A stretch of DNA of 64,000 bases from Actinomadura sp. NBRC 104425 (GTDB taxonomy: Bacteria; Actinomycetota; Actinomycetes; Streptosporangiales; Streptosporangiaceae), in the NCBI RefSeq assembly GCF_030269545.1, contig NZ_BSTN01000002.1, positions 62,001-126,000 of the forward strand, in the 5' to 3' direction. A program made the position numbers and the translations under genes. The notes under the pieces were generated by a model. It had not been told where the DNA came from. It worked only from the letters and a program-made list of their open reading frames with translations, and searched no databases. Shown in pieces: positions 50,982-59,084 of the stretch (positions are counted from its first letter, which is position 1; each line of letters opens with the position of its first letter).

Positions 50982-51023
50982 TCAGGAGCGGGGCGGCCCC
51001 AGGTTCGCCGTCCAGTACGCCAT
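50982..51023 (-). CDS. putative 13-aa leader peptide MAYWTANLGPPRS
   Basis: Thirteen codons from ATG 51023 with adjacent Tyr and Trp codons. TAGTGT (51031-51036) ends 7 nt before the ATG, so the mRNA would begin at the start codon; a GTGACC-like box lies at 51057-51062. It precedes the EamA gene by 170 nt. The gap contains a repeated CGCCCGGCCCGGCG element that could fold. Could be an attenuation peptide or chance. Confidence 0.4.
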   Translation of the reverse strand: MAYWTANLGPPRS

Positions 51024-51030
51024 GGCCGCG

Positions 51031-51036
51031 ACACTA
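51031..51036 (-). promoter_or_regulatory. -10 box upstream of Tyr-Trp mini-ORF and EamA gene
   Basis: TAGTGT on the minus strand, in the 80-bp gap after aroF. The expected start is at ATG 51023. Confidence 0.45.
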
Positions 51037-51103
51037 CCATCCGGCGCGGGCCGCGCGGTCACCTCGGTGCTCGCGCGGCCCGCGGCCGTCCCTCGGGGAG
51101 GCG

Positions 51104-52147
51104 TCAGGCCGAGACGGGCTCGTCGGCGGCCTCGGCGAGCCTGCGGCCGACCAGCGGCGGCAGCTCGCGCACGACGCGGGCCAGCTCGCGCAGATCGCCG
51201 TCCACCAGCGCCTGCGGGCCGTCGCACAGCGCGGTCTCCGGGTGCGGGTGCACGTCGACGATCACGCCGTCGGCGCCGACCGCGATGGCCGCGCGGGTCA
51301 GCGGCAGCACCAGGTCGCGGCGCCCGCCCGAGTGGGACGGGTCCACGATCACCGGCAGGTGGCCCAGGCGCTGCGCCACCGGCACCGCGGAGATGTCCAG
51401 GGTGTTGCGGGTGGCCTTCTCGAAGGTGCGGATGCCCCGCTCGCACAGCACGATGTCGAGGTTGCCGCGCTGGGCGATGTACTCGGCGGCCATCAGCCAC
51501 TCCTCGATGGTGCCGCTCATCCCCCGCTTGAGCAGCACCGGCATGCCCGACTCCCCGGCGGCCTGCAGCAGCGCGAAGTTCTGCGCGTTGCGGGTGCCGA
51601 TCTGCAGCATGTCGGCGTACCGGGCGATCAGCTCCACGTCGTGGGCGTCGACGACCTCGGTGACGATCGGCATGCCCGTCTCGGCCCGCACGTCCGCCAG
51701 GATCTTCAGCCCGGCCTCGCCGAGGCCCTGGAAGGCGTAGGGCGAGGTGCGCGGCTTGAACGCGCCGCCGCGCAGCAGGGTGGCGCCCGCCGCCTTGGCC
51801 ATCTGCGCCGCCTGCAGGGTCTGCTCGGGGGTCTCCACCGCGCACGGCCCGGCGATCAGCGTCATCGTGCCCGGTCCGATCGGCACCCCGCCGACCCGCA
51901 CCACCGAGCGCTCGGCGTGGTTCTCCCTGCTGACCAGCTTGTACGGGGCGGAGATGCGGAGCACGTCGCTGACCCCGCCCATGCCGCGCAGGTTCAGCGA
52001 CGCGAACTGCTGCACGTCCCCGACCAGCCCGATGATGGTGCGCTCGACGCCGCGGCTGACGAACGCCTCGCCTCCCGTCGTCTCGACCAGCGAGACGACG
52101 GCCTGGATATCCGATTCGGTGGCCTCCGGGGCCATGACGACGACCAT
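51104..52147 (-). CDS. aroF: 3-deoxy-7-phosphoheptulonate (DAHP) synthase, type I beta
   Basis: First step of the shikimate pathway: phosphoenolpyruvate plus erythrose 4-phosphate. 347 aa. N-terminal ferredoxin-like/ACT-like regulatory domain (about 1-75, VVVMAPEATESDIQAVVSLVE), then the KDO8P-like barrel: IAGPCAVETPEQ, GGAFKPRTSPYAFQGLG, LLKRGMSGTIEEWL, IVDPSHSGGRRD, GVIVDVHPHPE. AGAGGAGG lies 6 nt before ATG 52147. Expression is almost surely attenuated by the aromatic leader peptide (52322-52254) and the following hairpin, giving end-product control. Confidence 0.95.
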   Translation of the reverse strand: MVVVMAPEATESDIQAVVSLVETTGGEAFVSRGVERTIIGLVGDVQQFASLNLRGMGGVSDVLRISAPYKLVSRENHAERSVVRVGGVPIGPGTMTLIAGPCAVETPEQTLQAAQMAKAAGATLLRGGAFKPRTSPYAFQGLGEAGLKILADVRAETGMPIVTEVVDAHDVELIARYADMLQIGTRNAQNFALLQAAGESGMPVLLKRGMSGTIEEWLMAAEYIAQRGNLDIVLCERGIRTFEKATRNTLDISAVPVAQRLGHLPVIVDPSHSGGRRDLVLPLTRAAIAVGADGVIVDVHPHPETALCDGPQALVDGDLRELARVVRELPPLVGRRLAEAADEPVSA

Positions 52148-52209
52148 GCTGTGCCTCCTCTTGCGGCGGGATCCGGCGGACCCCGCGTCCGCGCCCTGGA
52201 AACGACGAA

Positions 52210-52236
52210 AGCCCCGGGCCGCAGCGGCCCGGGGCT
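52210..52236 (-). terminator. attenuator hairpin of aroF
   Basis: Stem of up to 13 bp (52210-52222 with 52224-52236; about 11 bp once a minimal loop is allowed), read on the minus strand after the leader-peptide stop and before aroF. It is followed by TTTCGTCGTTTCC. Typical position and shape for a transcription attenuator. Confidence 0.8.
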
Positions 52237-52253
52237 CATCGCCTGAAGGTCTG

Positions 52254-52322
52254 TCAGCGCAGCGTCTGGCAGACCAGCCGCCCGGGCTGGTCGAACCAAA
52301 AGAAATACACGACGTTGCGCAC
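52254..52322 (-). CDS. aromatic leader peptide of aroF (22 aa)
   Basis: GTG 52322 starts VRNVVYFFWFDQPGRLVCQTLR. Codons 6-10 read Tyr-Phe-Phe-Trp-Phe, and two of them (TAT, TTT) are rare in this genome. Ribosome stalling on these codons when charged aromatic tRNAs are scarce would prevent the attenuator hairpin. TACTCT (52329-52334) ends 6 nt before GTG, so the peptide is probably leaderless. Aromatic leader peptides before DAHP synthase genes are known in actinomycetes. Confidence 0.8.
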   Translation of the reverse strand: MRNVVYFFWFDQPGRLVCQTLR

Positions 52323-52328
52323 GCGACA

Positions 52329-52334
52329 AGAGTA
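52329..52334 (-). promoter_or_regulatory. -10 box of aroF leader transcript
   Basis: TACTCT on the minus strand, 6 nt before GTG 52322; no good -35 hexamer. Confidence 0.55.
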
Positions 52335-52409
52335 ACCCACGGTCCGGACCGCCGGAGAGGAGGGGGTGAATATGGCTCAGCTCACGCCGGATGGCAGTAT
52401 GGCCGCGTC

Positions 52410-53039
52410 ATGTCCCCACCCGATGAGCCTTCCGGCGAAGCGCCCGGCAAACCATTGCCGCCGGGGCAGTACATCCCCCGCGGCTGGCCCGTCCTCCACT
52501 ACGGCCCGGTGCCCAGGTTCCGTCCCGAATCGTGGGACTTCCGGGTGTTCGGCGCGACCGAGTCGGGCGGGCAGTACCGCTGGACGTGGGAGGAGTTCGA
52601 ACGGCTGCCGCGCACCAGGGCGGTCGGCGACTTCCACTGCGTCACCAAGTTCTCCATCCTCGACAACGAATGGGAGGGCGTGCCCGGCTCGACCGTCGTG
52701 GAGCTCGCCCCGCCCCACCCGGACGTCACCCACGTGATGGTGTGGGCCGAGTACGGCTACAGCGCCAACATCCGCATGAGCGACTTCCTGGCGGACACGA
52801 CGATGTTCGCCATGTACCGCAACGGGGAGCGGCTCACCCCCGACCACGGCTTCCCCGTCCGCCTGGTGGTGCCGCACCTGTACGCGTGGAAGAGCGTCAA
52901 GTGGGTCCGGGGCGTGGAGTACATGGTCAAGGACCGCCGCGGCTTCTGGGAGGAGCGCGGCTACCACAACGTCGCCGACCCCTGGAACGAGCAGCGATAC
53001 TCGTACCAGGAGGAGGAGGGCGAGGCCCCGCCCTACTGA
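52410..53039 (+). CDS. molybdopterin-dependent oxidoreductase (sulfite-oxidase/MsrP fold)
   Basis: 209 aa, only the SUOX Mo-cofactor domain. The Mo-binding Cys is in GDFHCVTKFS (about residue 75). YGYSANIRMSDFL, HGFPVRLVVPHLYAWKSVKWVRG and the final Trp/Tyr/Glu-rich tail fit soluble actinobacterial homologues. No Tat signal, so it is probably cytosolic, unlike MsrP. Redox partner and substrate unknown. ATG 52410 lacks a ribosome site; a CAGTAT box 9 nt upstream may be a -10. Confidence 0.85.
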   Translation: MSPPDEPSGEAPGKPLPPGQYIPRGWPVLHYGPVPRFRPESWDFRVFGATESGGQYRWTWEEFERLPRTRAVGDFHCVTKFSILDNEWEGVPGSTVVELAPPHPDVTHVMVWAEYGYSANIRMSDFLADTTMFAMYRNGERLTPDHGFPVRLVVPHLYAWKSVKWVRGVEYMVKDRRGFWEERGYHNVADPWNEQRYSYQEEEGEAPPY

Positions 53040-53123
53040 CCGGCGCGCCCCCGGGCGGTCCACAGTCTGTGCCGGACGGTGCCTGTTGCCCCAAACGGCA
53101 GGGCCGCACCCCCTCATGGGCAT

Positions 53124-53129
53124 TACTGT
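53124..53129 (+). promoter_or_regulatory. -10 box of LytS-like kinase gene
   Basis: TACTGT, 8 nt before ATG 53138; no ribosome site, so near-leaderless. Confidence 0.5.
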
Positions 53130-53137
53130 GTGTCTTC

Positions 53138-54436
53138 ATGTTGATACCGTCCGTGACCGGTATTCTGGTCGGCGGGGCGGCCATGACCGCTGCCCTCGGC
53201 ACGTGCGCCCTGCGGCCGTGGCTGCGGTCCCGGCGCGGGTTCGGCAGCATGGCCGACGAGGCGACGTTCGCGACGCTGCACACCATCTCGCGGGCCTCGC
53301 CGTCCCTGCGCGGCGGGCTGAACCGCGACTCCGCCCGCAAGGCGGCCCGGCACCTGCGGACGCTGCTCGGCGTCGAGGCGGTGGCGCTGGTGGCCGCCGC
53401 ACCGGTGGACGACCCGCACGCCGACCCGCACGCCGACCCGCACGACGGGCCGCCCGGCGATCCTGAGGACGGGCCGGGCCGGCTGCTGGTGTGGGACGGC
53501 GCGGGCGGCTCCCGGCACGCCTGGGCGGTGCTGCACCACGCCCGGCCGGTGCTGGAGTCCGGGCGGCTGCGCGTGATCGGACCGGACGTGCTGTCGTGCG
53601 AGGACGCCAGGTGCCGCATCCGCGTGGCCATGGTGGCGCCGCTGTCGGTGCAGGGGCGGGTCGAGGGGGCGCTGGCCGCCTACGGGGGCAGCGCCTCGGC
53701 GGCGCGCGTGCGCGCGGTGGGCGAGCTGGCCCGGTGGGTGTCCAGCCAGCTGGAGCTGGCCGAGCTGGACTCCTCCCGCGCGCGCCTGGCCGAGGCCGAG
53801 ATGCGCGCGCTGCGCGCCCAGATCTCCCCCCACTTCGTCTACAACTCGCTGACCACCATCGCCTCGTTCGTCCGCACCGACCCCGAACGGGCCCGCGACC
53901 TGCTGCTGGACTTCGCCGACTTCGCCCGCTACTCGTTCCGCAACCCGCGCGACTTCACCACCCTGGCCGACGAGCTGCGCTCCATCGACCGGTACCTGCT
54001 GCTGGAGCGGGCCCGGTTCGGCGACCGGCTGCAGTTCAGCGTGGAGGTCGCCCCGGAGGTGCTGCCGGTGGCGCTGCCGTTCCTGTCGCTGCAGCCGCTG
54101 GTGGAGAACGCGATCCGGCACGGCATGGCCGACGCCCGCGAGCCGTTCCGCATCCAGATCGTGGCGCGCGACGAGGGGGCCGAGGCGGCGATCAGCGTGG
54201 AGGACGACGGGGTCGGCATGGACCCCGGCCGGCTGCGGGAGATCCTGGCCGCGGGCCCCCTGTCGGCCGGGCGCGACCGGCGCGGCGGCGCGGGCATCGG
54301 CCTGGCCAACGTCGACGAGCGGCTGCGGCAGGTCTACGGCGACGAGTACGGGCTGACGGTCGAGACGGCGATCGGCGCGGGCACCAAGGTCAACCTGCGG
54401 GTTCCCAAGTACAGTCCGGGCGTGTTCCCCGACTGA
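53138..54436 (+). CDS. LytS/YehU-type sensor histidine kinase
   Basis: 432 aa. One N-terminal helix (about 2-22), a GAF-like sensor region (about 45-215) interrupted by an acidic DPHADPHADPHDG stretch, then the HisKA_7TM-less LytS core: ALRAQISPHFVYNSLTTIASF with phospho-His, LPFLSLQPLVENAIRHG (N box) and DDGVGMD, GAGIGLANVDERL. The multi-helix 5TM-LYT sensor of classical LytS is missing. Paired with the LytTR regulator 117 bp downstream and an SSS symporter, an arrangement like pyruvate/acetate-sensing BtsSR-type systems. Confidence 0.88.
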   Translation: MLIPSVTGILVGGAAMTAALGTCALRPWLRSRRGFGSMADEATFATLHTISRASPSLRGGLNRDSARKAARHLRTLLGVEAVALVAAAPVDDPHADPHADPHDGPPGDPEDGPGRLLVWDGAGGSRHAWAVLHHARPVLESGRLRVIGPDVLSCEDARCRIRVAMVAPLSVQGRVEGALAAYGGSASAARVRAVGELARWVSSQLELAELDSSRARLAEAEMRALRAQISPHFVYNSLTTIASFVRTDPERARDLLLDFADFARYSFRNPRDFTTLADELRSIDRYLLLERARFGDRLQFSVEVAPEVLPVALPFLSLQPLVENAIRHGMADAREPFRIQIVARDEGAEAAISVEDDGVGMDPGRLREILAAGPLSAGRDRRGGAGIGLANVDERLRQVYGDEYGLTVETAIGAGTKVNLRVPKYSPGVFPD

Positions 54437-54553
54437 GCGGCGGCGTCCCGGCGCCGGGGACGGTACCCGTGTGCGGTCAACGGTCCGTCGGCGAAATTCC
54501 TTCACTGTGCGAAACCGATTGCAGACGATCGGTAATCGCGGCAGGGTCCTCTT

Positions 54554-55486
54554 ATGCTGCGCGTCCTTGCCGTTGACGATGAGGTCCCCGCCTTGGAGGA
54601 ACTGGTCTACCTGCTGCGGGAGGACCCGCGGATCGAGCGCGTCATCGGGGCCTGCGACGCCGCCGCGGCGCTGCGCAACCTGAGCCGGATGCTGGTGTCC
54701 GGCGACCGGCTCGACGCGGTGTTCCTCGACATCCGCATGCCGGGCCTGGACGGCCTCGACTTCACGAGGCTGCTGTCGGGGTTCGCCTCCCCGCCGGTGG
54801 TGGTGTTCGTCACCGCGCACGACAACTGCGCGGTCACCGCCTACGAGCTGGGGGCGCTGGACTACCTGCTCAAGCCGGTGCGGCCGGAGCGGCTGGCCGA
54901 GGCCGTCCGCCGGGTCGACGAGGCGGTCCACCGCGCCGCCGGGCAGGACAAGCGCGCCGTCGACCGCCCGCCCGAGGACGAGATGGTGCCGGTGGAACTG
55001 GGCGGCCGCACCCGCCTTGTGCCCCGCCGGGAGGTGACGTACGTGGAGGCGCAGGGCGACTACGTGCGGCTGCACACCGCCGAGGGCAGCTACCTGGTGC
55101 GCATGCCGCTGGCCCAGCTGGCGCGCCGCTGGGAGGCGGCCGGGTTCATCCGCATCCACCGCAGCACGCTGGTCGCCCTGGCACACATCACCGAGCTGCG
55201 CTTCGACGGCGGCCGCGCGGCCGTGCAGGTCGGGCAGGAGCTGCTGCCGGTCGCCCGCCGCCACACCCGGCAGGTGCGCGACCTGCTGGTGCGCCGCTTC
55301 CGCAACGCCGACCCGGACGGCCGGAACGGCGAGCCCGGCCCCCGGCGGGGCGACCCCGGCGGCGGACCCGGCGGCCGCCGCGGCCGGCCGGACGGCGGGC
55401 CGGGACGGCGAGGCGGCGGCCGGGACGGGCGCGGCGACGAGTGGGAGCCCGGCGGCGGACGCGGCGGCGGACACGCCGATGACTGA
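54554..55486 (+). CDS. LytTR-family response regulator with Gly/Arg-rich tail
   Basis: 310 aa. Receiver: VLAVDDEVPALEELVYLL, AVFLDIRMPGLDG (phospho-Asp), VTAHDNCAVTAYELGALDYLLKPV. LytTR DNA-binding domain about 150-250 (EVTYVEAQGDYVRLHTAEGSYLVR in parts, GFIRIHRSTLVAL, PVARRHTRQVRDLL). An unusual tail of about 60 residues of Gly, Arg, Pro and Asp follows, absent from typical LytTR proteins. Overlaps the small membrane gene by 8 bp. Probably activates the symporter genes. Confidence 0.88.
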   Translation: MLRVLAVDDEVPALEELVYLLREDPRIERVIGACDAAAALRNLSRMLVSGDRLDAVFLDIRMPGLDGLDFTRLLSGFASPPVVVFVTAHDNCAVTAYELGALDYLLKPVRPERLAEAVRRVDEAVHRAAGQDKRAVDRPPEDEMVPVELGGRTRLVPRREVTYVEAQGDYVRLHTAEGSYLVRMPLAQLARRWEAAGFIRIHRSTLVALAHITELRFDGGRAAVQVGQELLPVARRHTRQVRDLLVRRFRNADPDGRNGEPGPRRGDPGGGPGGRRGRPDGGPGRRGGGRDGRGDEWEPGGGRGGGHADD

Positions 55487-55859
55487 GCCGCGCCGCGTCG
55501 CGGTGTCCAATCCGCGCACCCACCGGGCCCGCCGCGGACCGGTCGGCACGGGCTGGGGCGTCGCCCGCGACCTCGACGAGCAGACCGAGCTCGGCGCCGT
55601 GTACGCGCGCGCGCTGATCCGCGCGCAGCTGCGCTCGGCGCTGCTGACCGCCGGGGCGGTGCTGACCGCGGTCATCGGGCTGCCCCTGCTGCTGACCCTG
55701 GTCCCCGCGCTGGCGCGGGCCCGGGTGCACGGGGTGCCGCTGGCCTGGCCGCTGCTGATGCTGGGCGTGCAGCCGGTCTGGATCATCCTGGCGGTCCGGC
55801 AGCTGTGGCGGGCCGAACGCACCGAGCGGGAGTTCGCGCGCTTCGTGGACCACCCGTGA
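55479..55859 (+). CDS. small two-helix membrane protein (DUF485-like symporter partner)
   Basis: 126 aa with two helices (about 52-78 and 85-105), in the position usually held by DUF485 proteins next to acetate/pyruvate symporters. N-terminal 45 residues are cytosolic and basic. ATG 55479 overlaps the LytTR gene; its stop overlaps the symporter GTG by 4 bp. No known domain was recognised outright, so the DUF485 comparison rests on size, topology and context. Confidence 0.68.
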   Translation: MTEPRRVAVSNPRTHRARRGPVGTGWGVARDLDEQTELGAVYARALIRAQLRSALLTAGAVLTAVIGLPLLLTLVPALARARVHGVPLAWPLLMLGVQPVWIILAVRQLWRAERTEREFARFVDHP

Positions 55860-57610
55860 TCGCGCCGGCCGTGGCCATCGCGCTGACCGCGCTGATCGTC
55901 GTCCTCGGCCTGATGACGGCGCTGACCACGGTGCGCGGCTCGACCGCGCTGCGCGGCCGCCCGCCCGTCGGCGGCGACGCCGCCTCCGACTTCCTGGTCG
56001 CTTCGCGCGGGGTGACGCCGCTGTGGAACGCCGCCGCGATCAGCGGCGAGTACATCTCGGCGGCGGCGTTCCTCGGGTGGGCGGGGCTGCTGCTGGCCCA
56101 CGGCGCCGACGTGCTGTGGCTGCCGATCGGGGCCGTCGGCGGGTACGTGCTGCTGCTGGCGTTCGTGACCGCGCCGCTGCGCCGCTCGGGCGCCTACACC
56201 ATCTCCGACTTCGCCGAGTGGCGGCTCGGCTCGCTGGCCGTGCGGCGCCTGGTGTCGGTGTGCGTGTGCGTGATCGGCTGGTTCTACCTGCTGCCGCAGT
56301 TCCAGGGCGCCGGCGTCACGCTGTGGGTGCTGACCGGCGCGCCCCCCTGGACGGGCTGGGCGCTGGTGGTGGCCGTGGTGGCGGGCCTGGTGCTGTCGGG
56401 CGGCATGCGCAGCATCACCGTCGTCCAGGCGATGCAGTACTGGGTGAAGGTGTGCGCGGTGGCGGTCCCGGCCATCGCCGTGCTGGCCGTCTGGCGGCTG
56501 GACGGGGCCCGCGACCTCGCCGGTGACGGGCCGCCGAAGTTCCCCCGCGCCACCGTCGTCCGGGTGCAGACCGACGTGGCCGTGCGGGTGCCCGCCGACA
56601 CGGACGTGACGGTGCGCGGCGAGGTGGACGGCGAGACCCGCCACGGGCGGCCGGTGCGGCTGCCGCGGGGCCGGCACACCGTGGCCGAGGGCACCGAGCT
56701 GCGGTTCCCGGCGGGGGCGTGGGTGCCGCACGCCGAACGGCTGCCGATCCAGGAGGACCACGCCTGGGCGCTGCCGTTCGCCCGGGGCCACGACCACCCG
56801 CTGTTCGCCACATACTCGGCGCTGCTGGGCGTGCTGCTGGGCACGATGGGGCTGCCGCACATCCTGATGCGGTTCTACACCGCGACCTGCGGCAGTGCGG
56901 CGCGCCGCACCGTCGCGATGGTGCCGGTGCTGCTGGCGCTGTTCTATCTGTTCCCGGTCGTGTACGGGACGCTCGGCCGCTTCTACACGCCGGAGCTGCT
57001 CGTCACCGGCGACACCGACGCGACCATCCTGATGGTGCCGCAGCGGCTGGTGCCCGGCACCGCGGGCGCGCTGCTGACGGGCCTGGTCGCGGCGGGGGCG
57101 TTCGCCGCGTTCATCTCCACGTCCTGCGGCATCGTGGTGGCGATCGCGGGCACGGTGTCGCAGCGGGTGCTGCGCGGCGGCGTGGCGGCCTTCCGGCTCG
57201 GCACGGTGTTCGCGCTGGCGGTGCCGCTGGGGGTGCCGCTGACGCCGGCCTCGGACGTCGGCGCGATCGGCGCGGCCAGGCTGGTCACTCTGGCGCTGAC
57301 GGTGTCGGCGTGCTCGCTGTGCCCGCTGCTGCTGCTCGGCATCTGGTGGCGCGGCCTGACGGCGGCCGGTGCGGGCGCCGGGCTGGTGGTGGGCGGGGGG
57401 CTGGCGGTGGCGGCGGCGGTCACCCGGCTGTTCGGCGGGCCGCAAGACGGCTGGCCCGCCGCGCTGCTGGCGCAGCCGGCGATGGCGATCGTGCCGCTGA
57501 CGTTCGCGGTGATGGTGGCCGGGTCGCTGCTGACCCGCCGCCGGGTGCCCCGCCGGGCCGACCGGGCGCTGGCCCGGTTGCATCTGCCGGAGGAAATCAT
57601 CAATCGTTGA
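55856..57610 (+). CDS. sodium:solute symporter (acetate/pyruvate type, SSSF)
   Basis: 584 aa, about 13 helices. SSS signatures are SDFLVASRGVTPLWNAAAISGEYISAAAFLGW (in parts), AYTISDFAEWRLG, GGMRSITVVQAMQYWVK and MGLPHILMRFYT. An extracytoplasmic insert of about 100 residues (about 225-320) is rich in Val/Arg/Asp beta-type sequence. Closest types are actinobacterial cation:acetate symporters (ActP/MctC). GTG 55856 overlaps the small partner gene. Last gene of the LytS-LytTR-partner-symporter set. Confidence 0.88.
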   Translation: MIAPAVAIALTALIVVLGLMTALTTVRGSTALRGRPPVGGDAASDFLVASRGVTPLWNAAAISGEYISAAAFLGWAGLLLAHGADVLWLPIGAVGGYVLLLAFVTAPLRRSGAYTISDFAEWRLGSLAVRRLVSVCVCVIGWFYLLPQFQGAGVTLWVLTGAPPWTGWALVVAVVAGLVLSGGMRSITVVQAMQYWVKVCAVAVPAIAVLAVWRLDGARDLAGDGPPKFPRATVVRVQTDVAVRVPADTDVTVRGEVDGETRHGRPVRLPRGRHTVAEGTELRFPAGAWVPHAERLPIQEDHAWALPFARGHDHPLFATYSALLGVLLGTMGLPHILMRFYTATCGSAARRTVAMVPVLLALFYLFPVVYGTLGRFYTPELLVTGDTDATILMVPQRLVPGTAGALLTGLVAAGAFAAFISTSCGIVVAIAGTVSQRVLRGGVAAFRLGTVFALAVPLGVPLTPASDVGAIGAARLVTLALTVSACSLCPLLLLGIWWRGLTAAGAGAGLVVGGGLAVAAAVTRLFGGPQDGWPAALLAQPAMAIVPLTFAVMVAGSLLTRRRVPRRADRALARLHLPEEIINR

Positions 57611-57821
57611 CGCCTGTACGCCGAAGGAAGTTGGCTGTTCCCCTCTGTTGCTGCGAAACCGTTCGTCGTCGTGCTTCGACCGTTCGTCGGCCCGCGGCGG
57701 GACGCACATCGACGGCTATCCGCCGTTGGCCGAGGGGACCCGGCCATCGCCTCCCCACCGGTATCTGATCCCTCTACTGTTTTCACTGGCACCACGCACC
57801 ACACCGCTTCGGGGGGAGCGA

Positions 57822-57971
57822 GTGGACGCGGACGGCCCCGAGTTCATCGGCCCGCCGGCGGCGCAACCGCCACCCCCGCACGGAACAACAGAGGAGATCC
57901 GGCACGGCACCGATAAGCCGGATCAGGAGCCGTCGGATCCCGTACCGGGGGGGTGGGATCCGACGGCGTGA
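57822..57971 (+). CDS. small 49-aa acidic protein of unknown function
   Basis: GTG 57822 has a strong GGGGGGAG site 4 nt upstream and a TACTGT -10-like box about 45 bp before it. The product is Pro/Asp/Glu-rich (N-terminal VDADGPEFIGPPAAQPPPPH, C-terminal DPVPGGWDPTA) with a single Trp. It ends at the first of two strong hairpins, the first arm pair of which lies within the last codons. No helix, no signal. It is a compact, self-contained transcription unit; possibly a regulatory or export peptide, possibly fortuitous. Confidence 0.5.
   Translation: MDADGPEFIGPPAAQPPPPHGTTEEIRHGTDKPDQEPSDPVPGGWDPTA
57929..57967 (+). terminator. hairpin overlapping end of mini-gene
   Basis: 13-bp perfect stem (57929-57941 with 57955-57967), 13-nt loop, overlapping the last 13 codons and just before the TGA. 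Confidence 0.6.
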
Positions 57972-57975
57972 GGCT

Positions 57976-58017
57976 CGGGCGTCGCTGAATAGTCGGGGGG
58001 TTGTTCAGCGACGCCCG
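57976..58017 (+). terminator. intrinsic terminator after mini-gene
   Basis: 14-bp stem (57976-57989 with 58004-58017), 14-nt loop, followed by GGCCGTTTTCCGTTT, a usable U-tract. Confidence 0.85.
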
Positions 58018-58090
58018 GGCCGTTTTCCGTTTCGGGGGCCGGCCCGGTGAGATGCAGGGGGCTGAGATGCAGGGGTGCGGCGCGGGCGGC

Positions 58091-58990
58091 TCAGCGGTCG
58101 CGCAGGCGCTTGAGGGTCTCGACGTCCCTGCGGTGCGGTTCGGGGGCGCGCCCGGGCGTCTCGATGATGAACGGGACGCCCGCCACGGCCGGGTGGCGGA
58201 ACAGCTCGGCGAACGGCTCCTCGCCGATCCGCCCCGCGCCGATGTTCTCGTGCCGGTCCCTGGCCGATCCGCAGGCGTCCTTGGAGTCGTTGGCGTGGAC
58301 GAGCTTGAGCCGCCCCTCGCCGACCGTCTCGACGAGCGCGTCGATCGTCGCGGCCGCCCCGCCCGGGGCGGACAGGTCGTGACCGGCGGCGAACGCGTGG
58401 CAGGTGTCGAAGCACACCCCGAGCCTGGGATGGCGGTCCAGCGCCTCGAAGAACGGGCCGAGCTGCTCCACCTTGGCGCACAGCATCCGGCCCTGCCCGG
58501 CCATGGGCTCCAGCAGCAGGTCGGGCCCGTCGTCGGGGATCTCCTCCAGCAGCGGCAGCAGCTGGTCGCGGACCTGCCGCATGGCGTCCTCGTACGGCTG
58601 GCTGACCGCCGAGCCGGTGTGCACCACCACGCCGCGCGCGCCGATGTCGCGGCCCCGGCGCAGCGCGTGCCGCACCGACGCCACCGACTTGGCGAGGGTG
58701 TCGGCGCTGGGCGAGCCGAAGTTCACCAGGTACGCCGCGTGGACGTAGACCGGCAGATCCTCCTGCTCGCGCAGCCGGGCGTCCTCGGCGGGCCGGCCGT
58801 CCGGCAGCGCCCAGCCGCGCGGGTTGGACACGAACACCTGGACGGCCTCGGCGCCGATCTCGGCGGCGTACTTGAGACCGCCGGTGGCCAGGCCGCCGGC
58901 GACCGGGACGTGCGCGCCGACCGGGCAGCCCGCCACGGCCGGCGCCGGGGACGCGCCGACGGAGGACGAGGTCACGGATGAGAAGGCCAT
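58091..58990 (-). CDS. nfo: deoxyribonuclease IV (endonuclease IV)
   Basis: AP endonuclease of base-excision repair, 299 aa. Zinc-barrel motifs: VQVFVSNPRGW, VYVHAAYLVNFGSP, VVVHTGSAV, LLLEPMAGQG, VCFDTCHAFAAGHDL, LVHANDSKDACGSARDRHENIGAG and the final IIETPG. The TCHAFAAGHD variant and the 20-residue N-terminal extension are common in actinomycetes. TATGCT at 59000-59005 lies 9 nt before ATG 58990. Confidence 0.95.
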   Translation of the reverse strand: MAFSSVTSSSVGASPAPAVAGCPVGAHVPVAGGLATGGLKYAAEIGAEAVQVFVSNPRGWALPDGRPAEDARLREQEDLPVYVHAAYLVNFGSPSADTLAKSVASVRHALRRGRDIGARGVVVHTGSAVSQPYEDAMRQVRDQLLPLLEEIPDDGPDLLLEPMAGQGRMLCAKVEQLGPFFEALDRHPRLGVCFDTCHAFAAGHDLSAPGGAAATIDALVETVGEGRLKLVHANDSKDACGSARDRHENIGAGRIGEEPFAELFRHPAVAGVPFIIETPGRAPEPHRRDVETLKRLRDR

Positions 58991-59084
58991 AGGGCGCTCA
59001 GCATAGTCGCCCGCCGGACCGTTCCCGGCCGCGCCGGGCCGTGCTCGCGACGCGCCGCGCGGGCCGCGCCCGCCGGGCGGGCGG

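Noticed and set aside
53123..57709. 1528-codon open frame on the minus strand
   Set aside because: It is the antisense of the kinase, regulator, partner and symporter genes. The protein is Arg/His/Gln/Val repeats typical of the shadow frame of high-GC genes.
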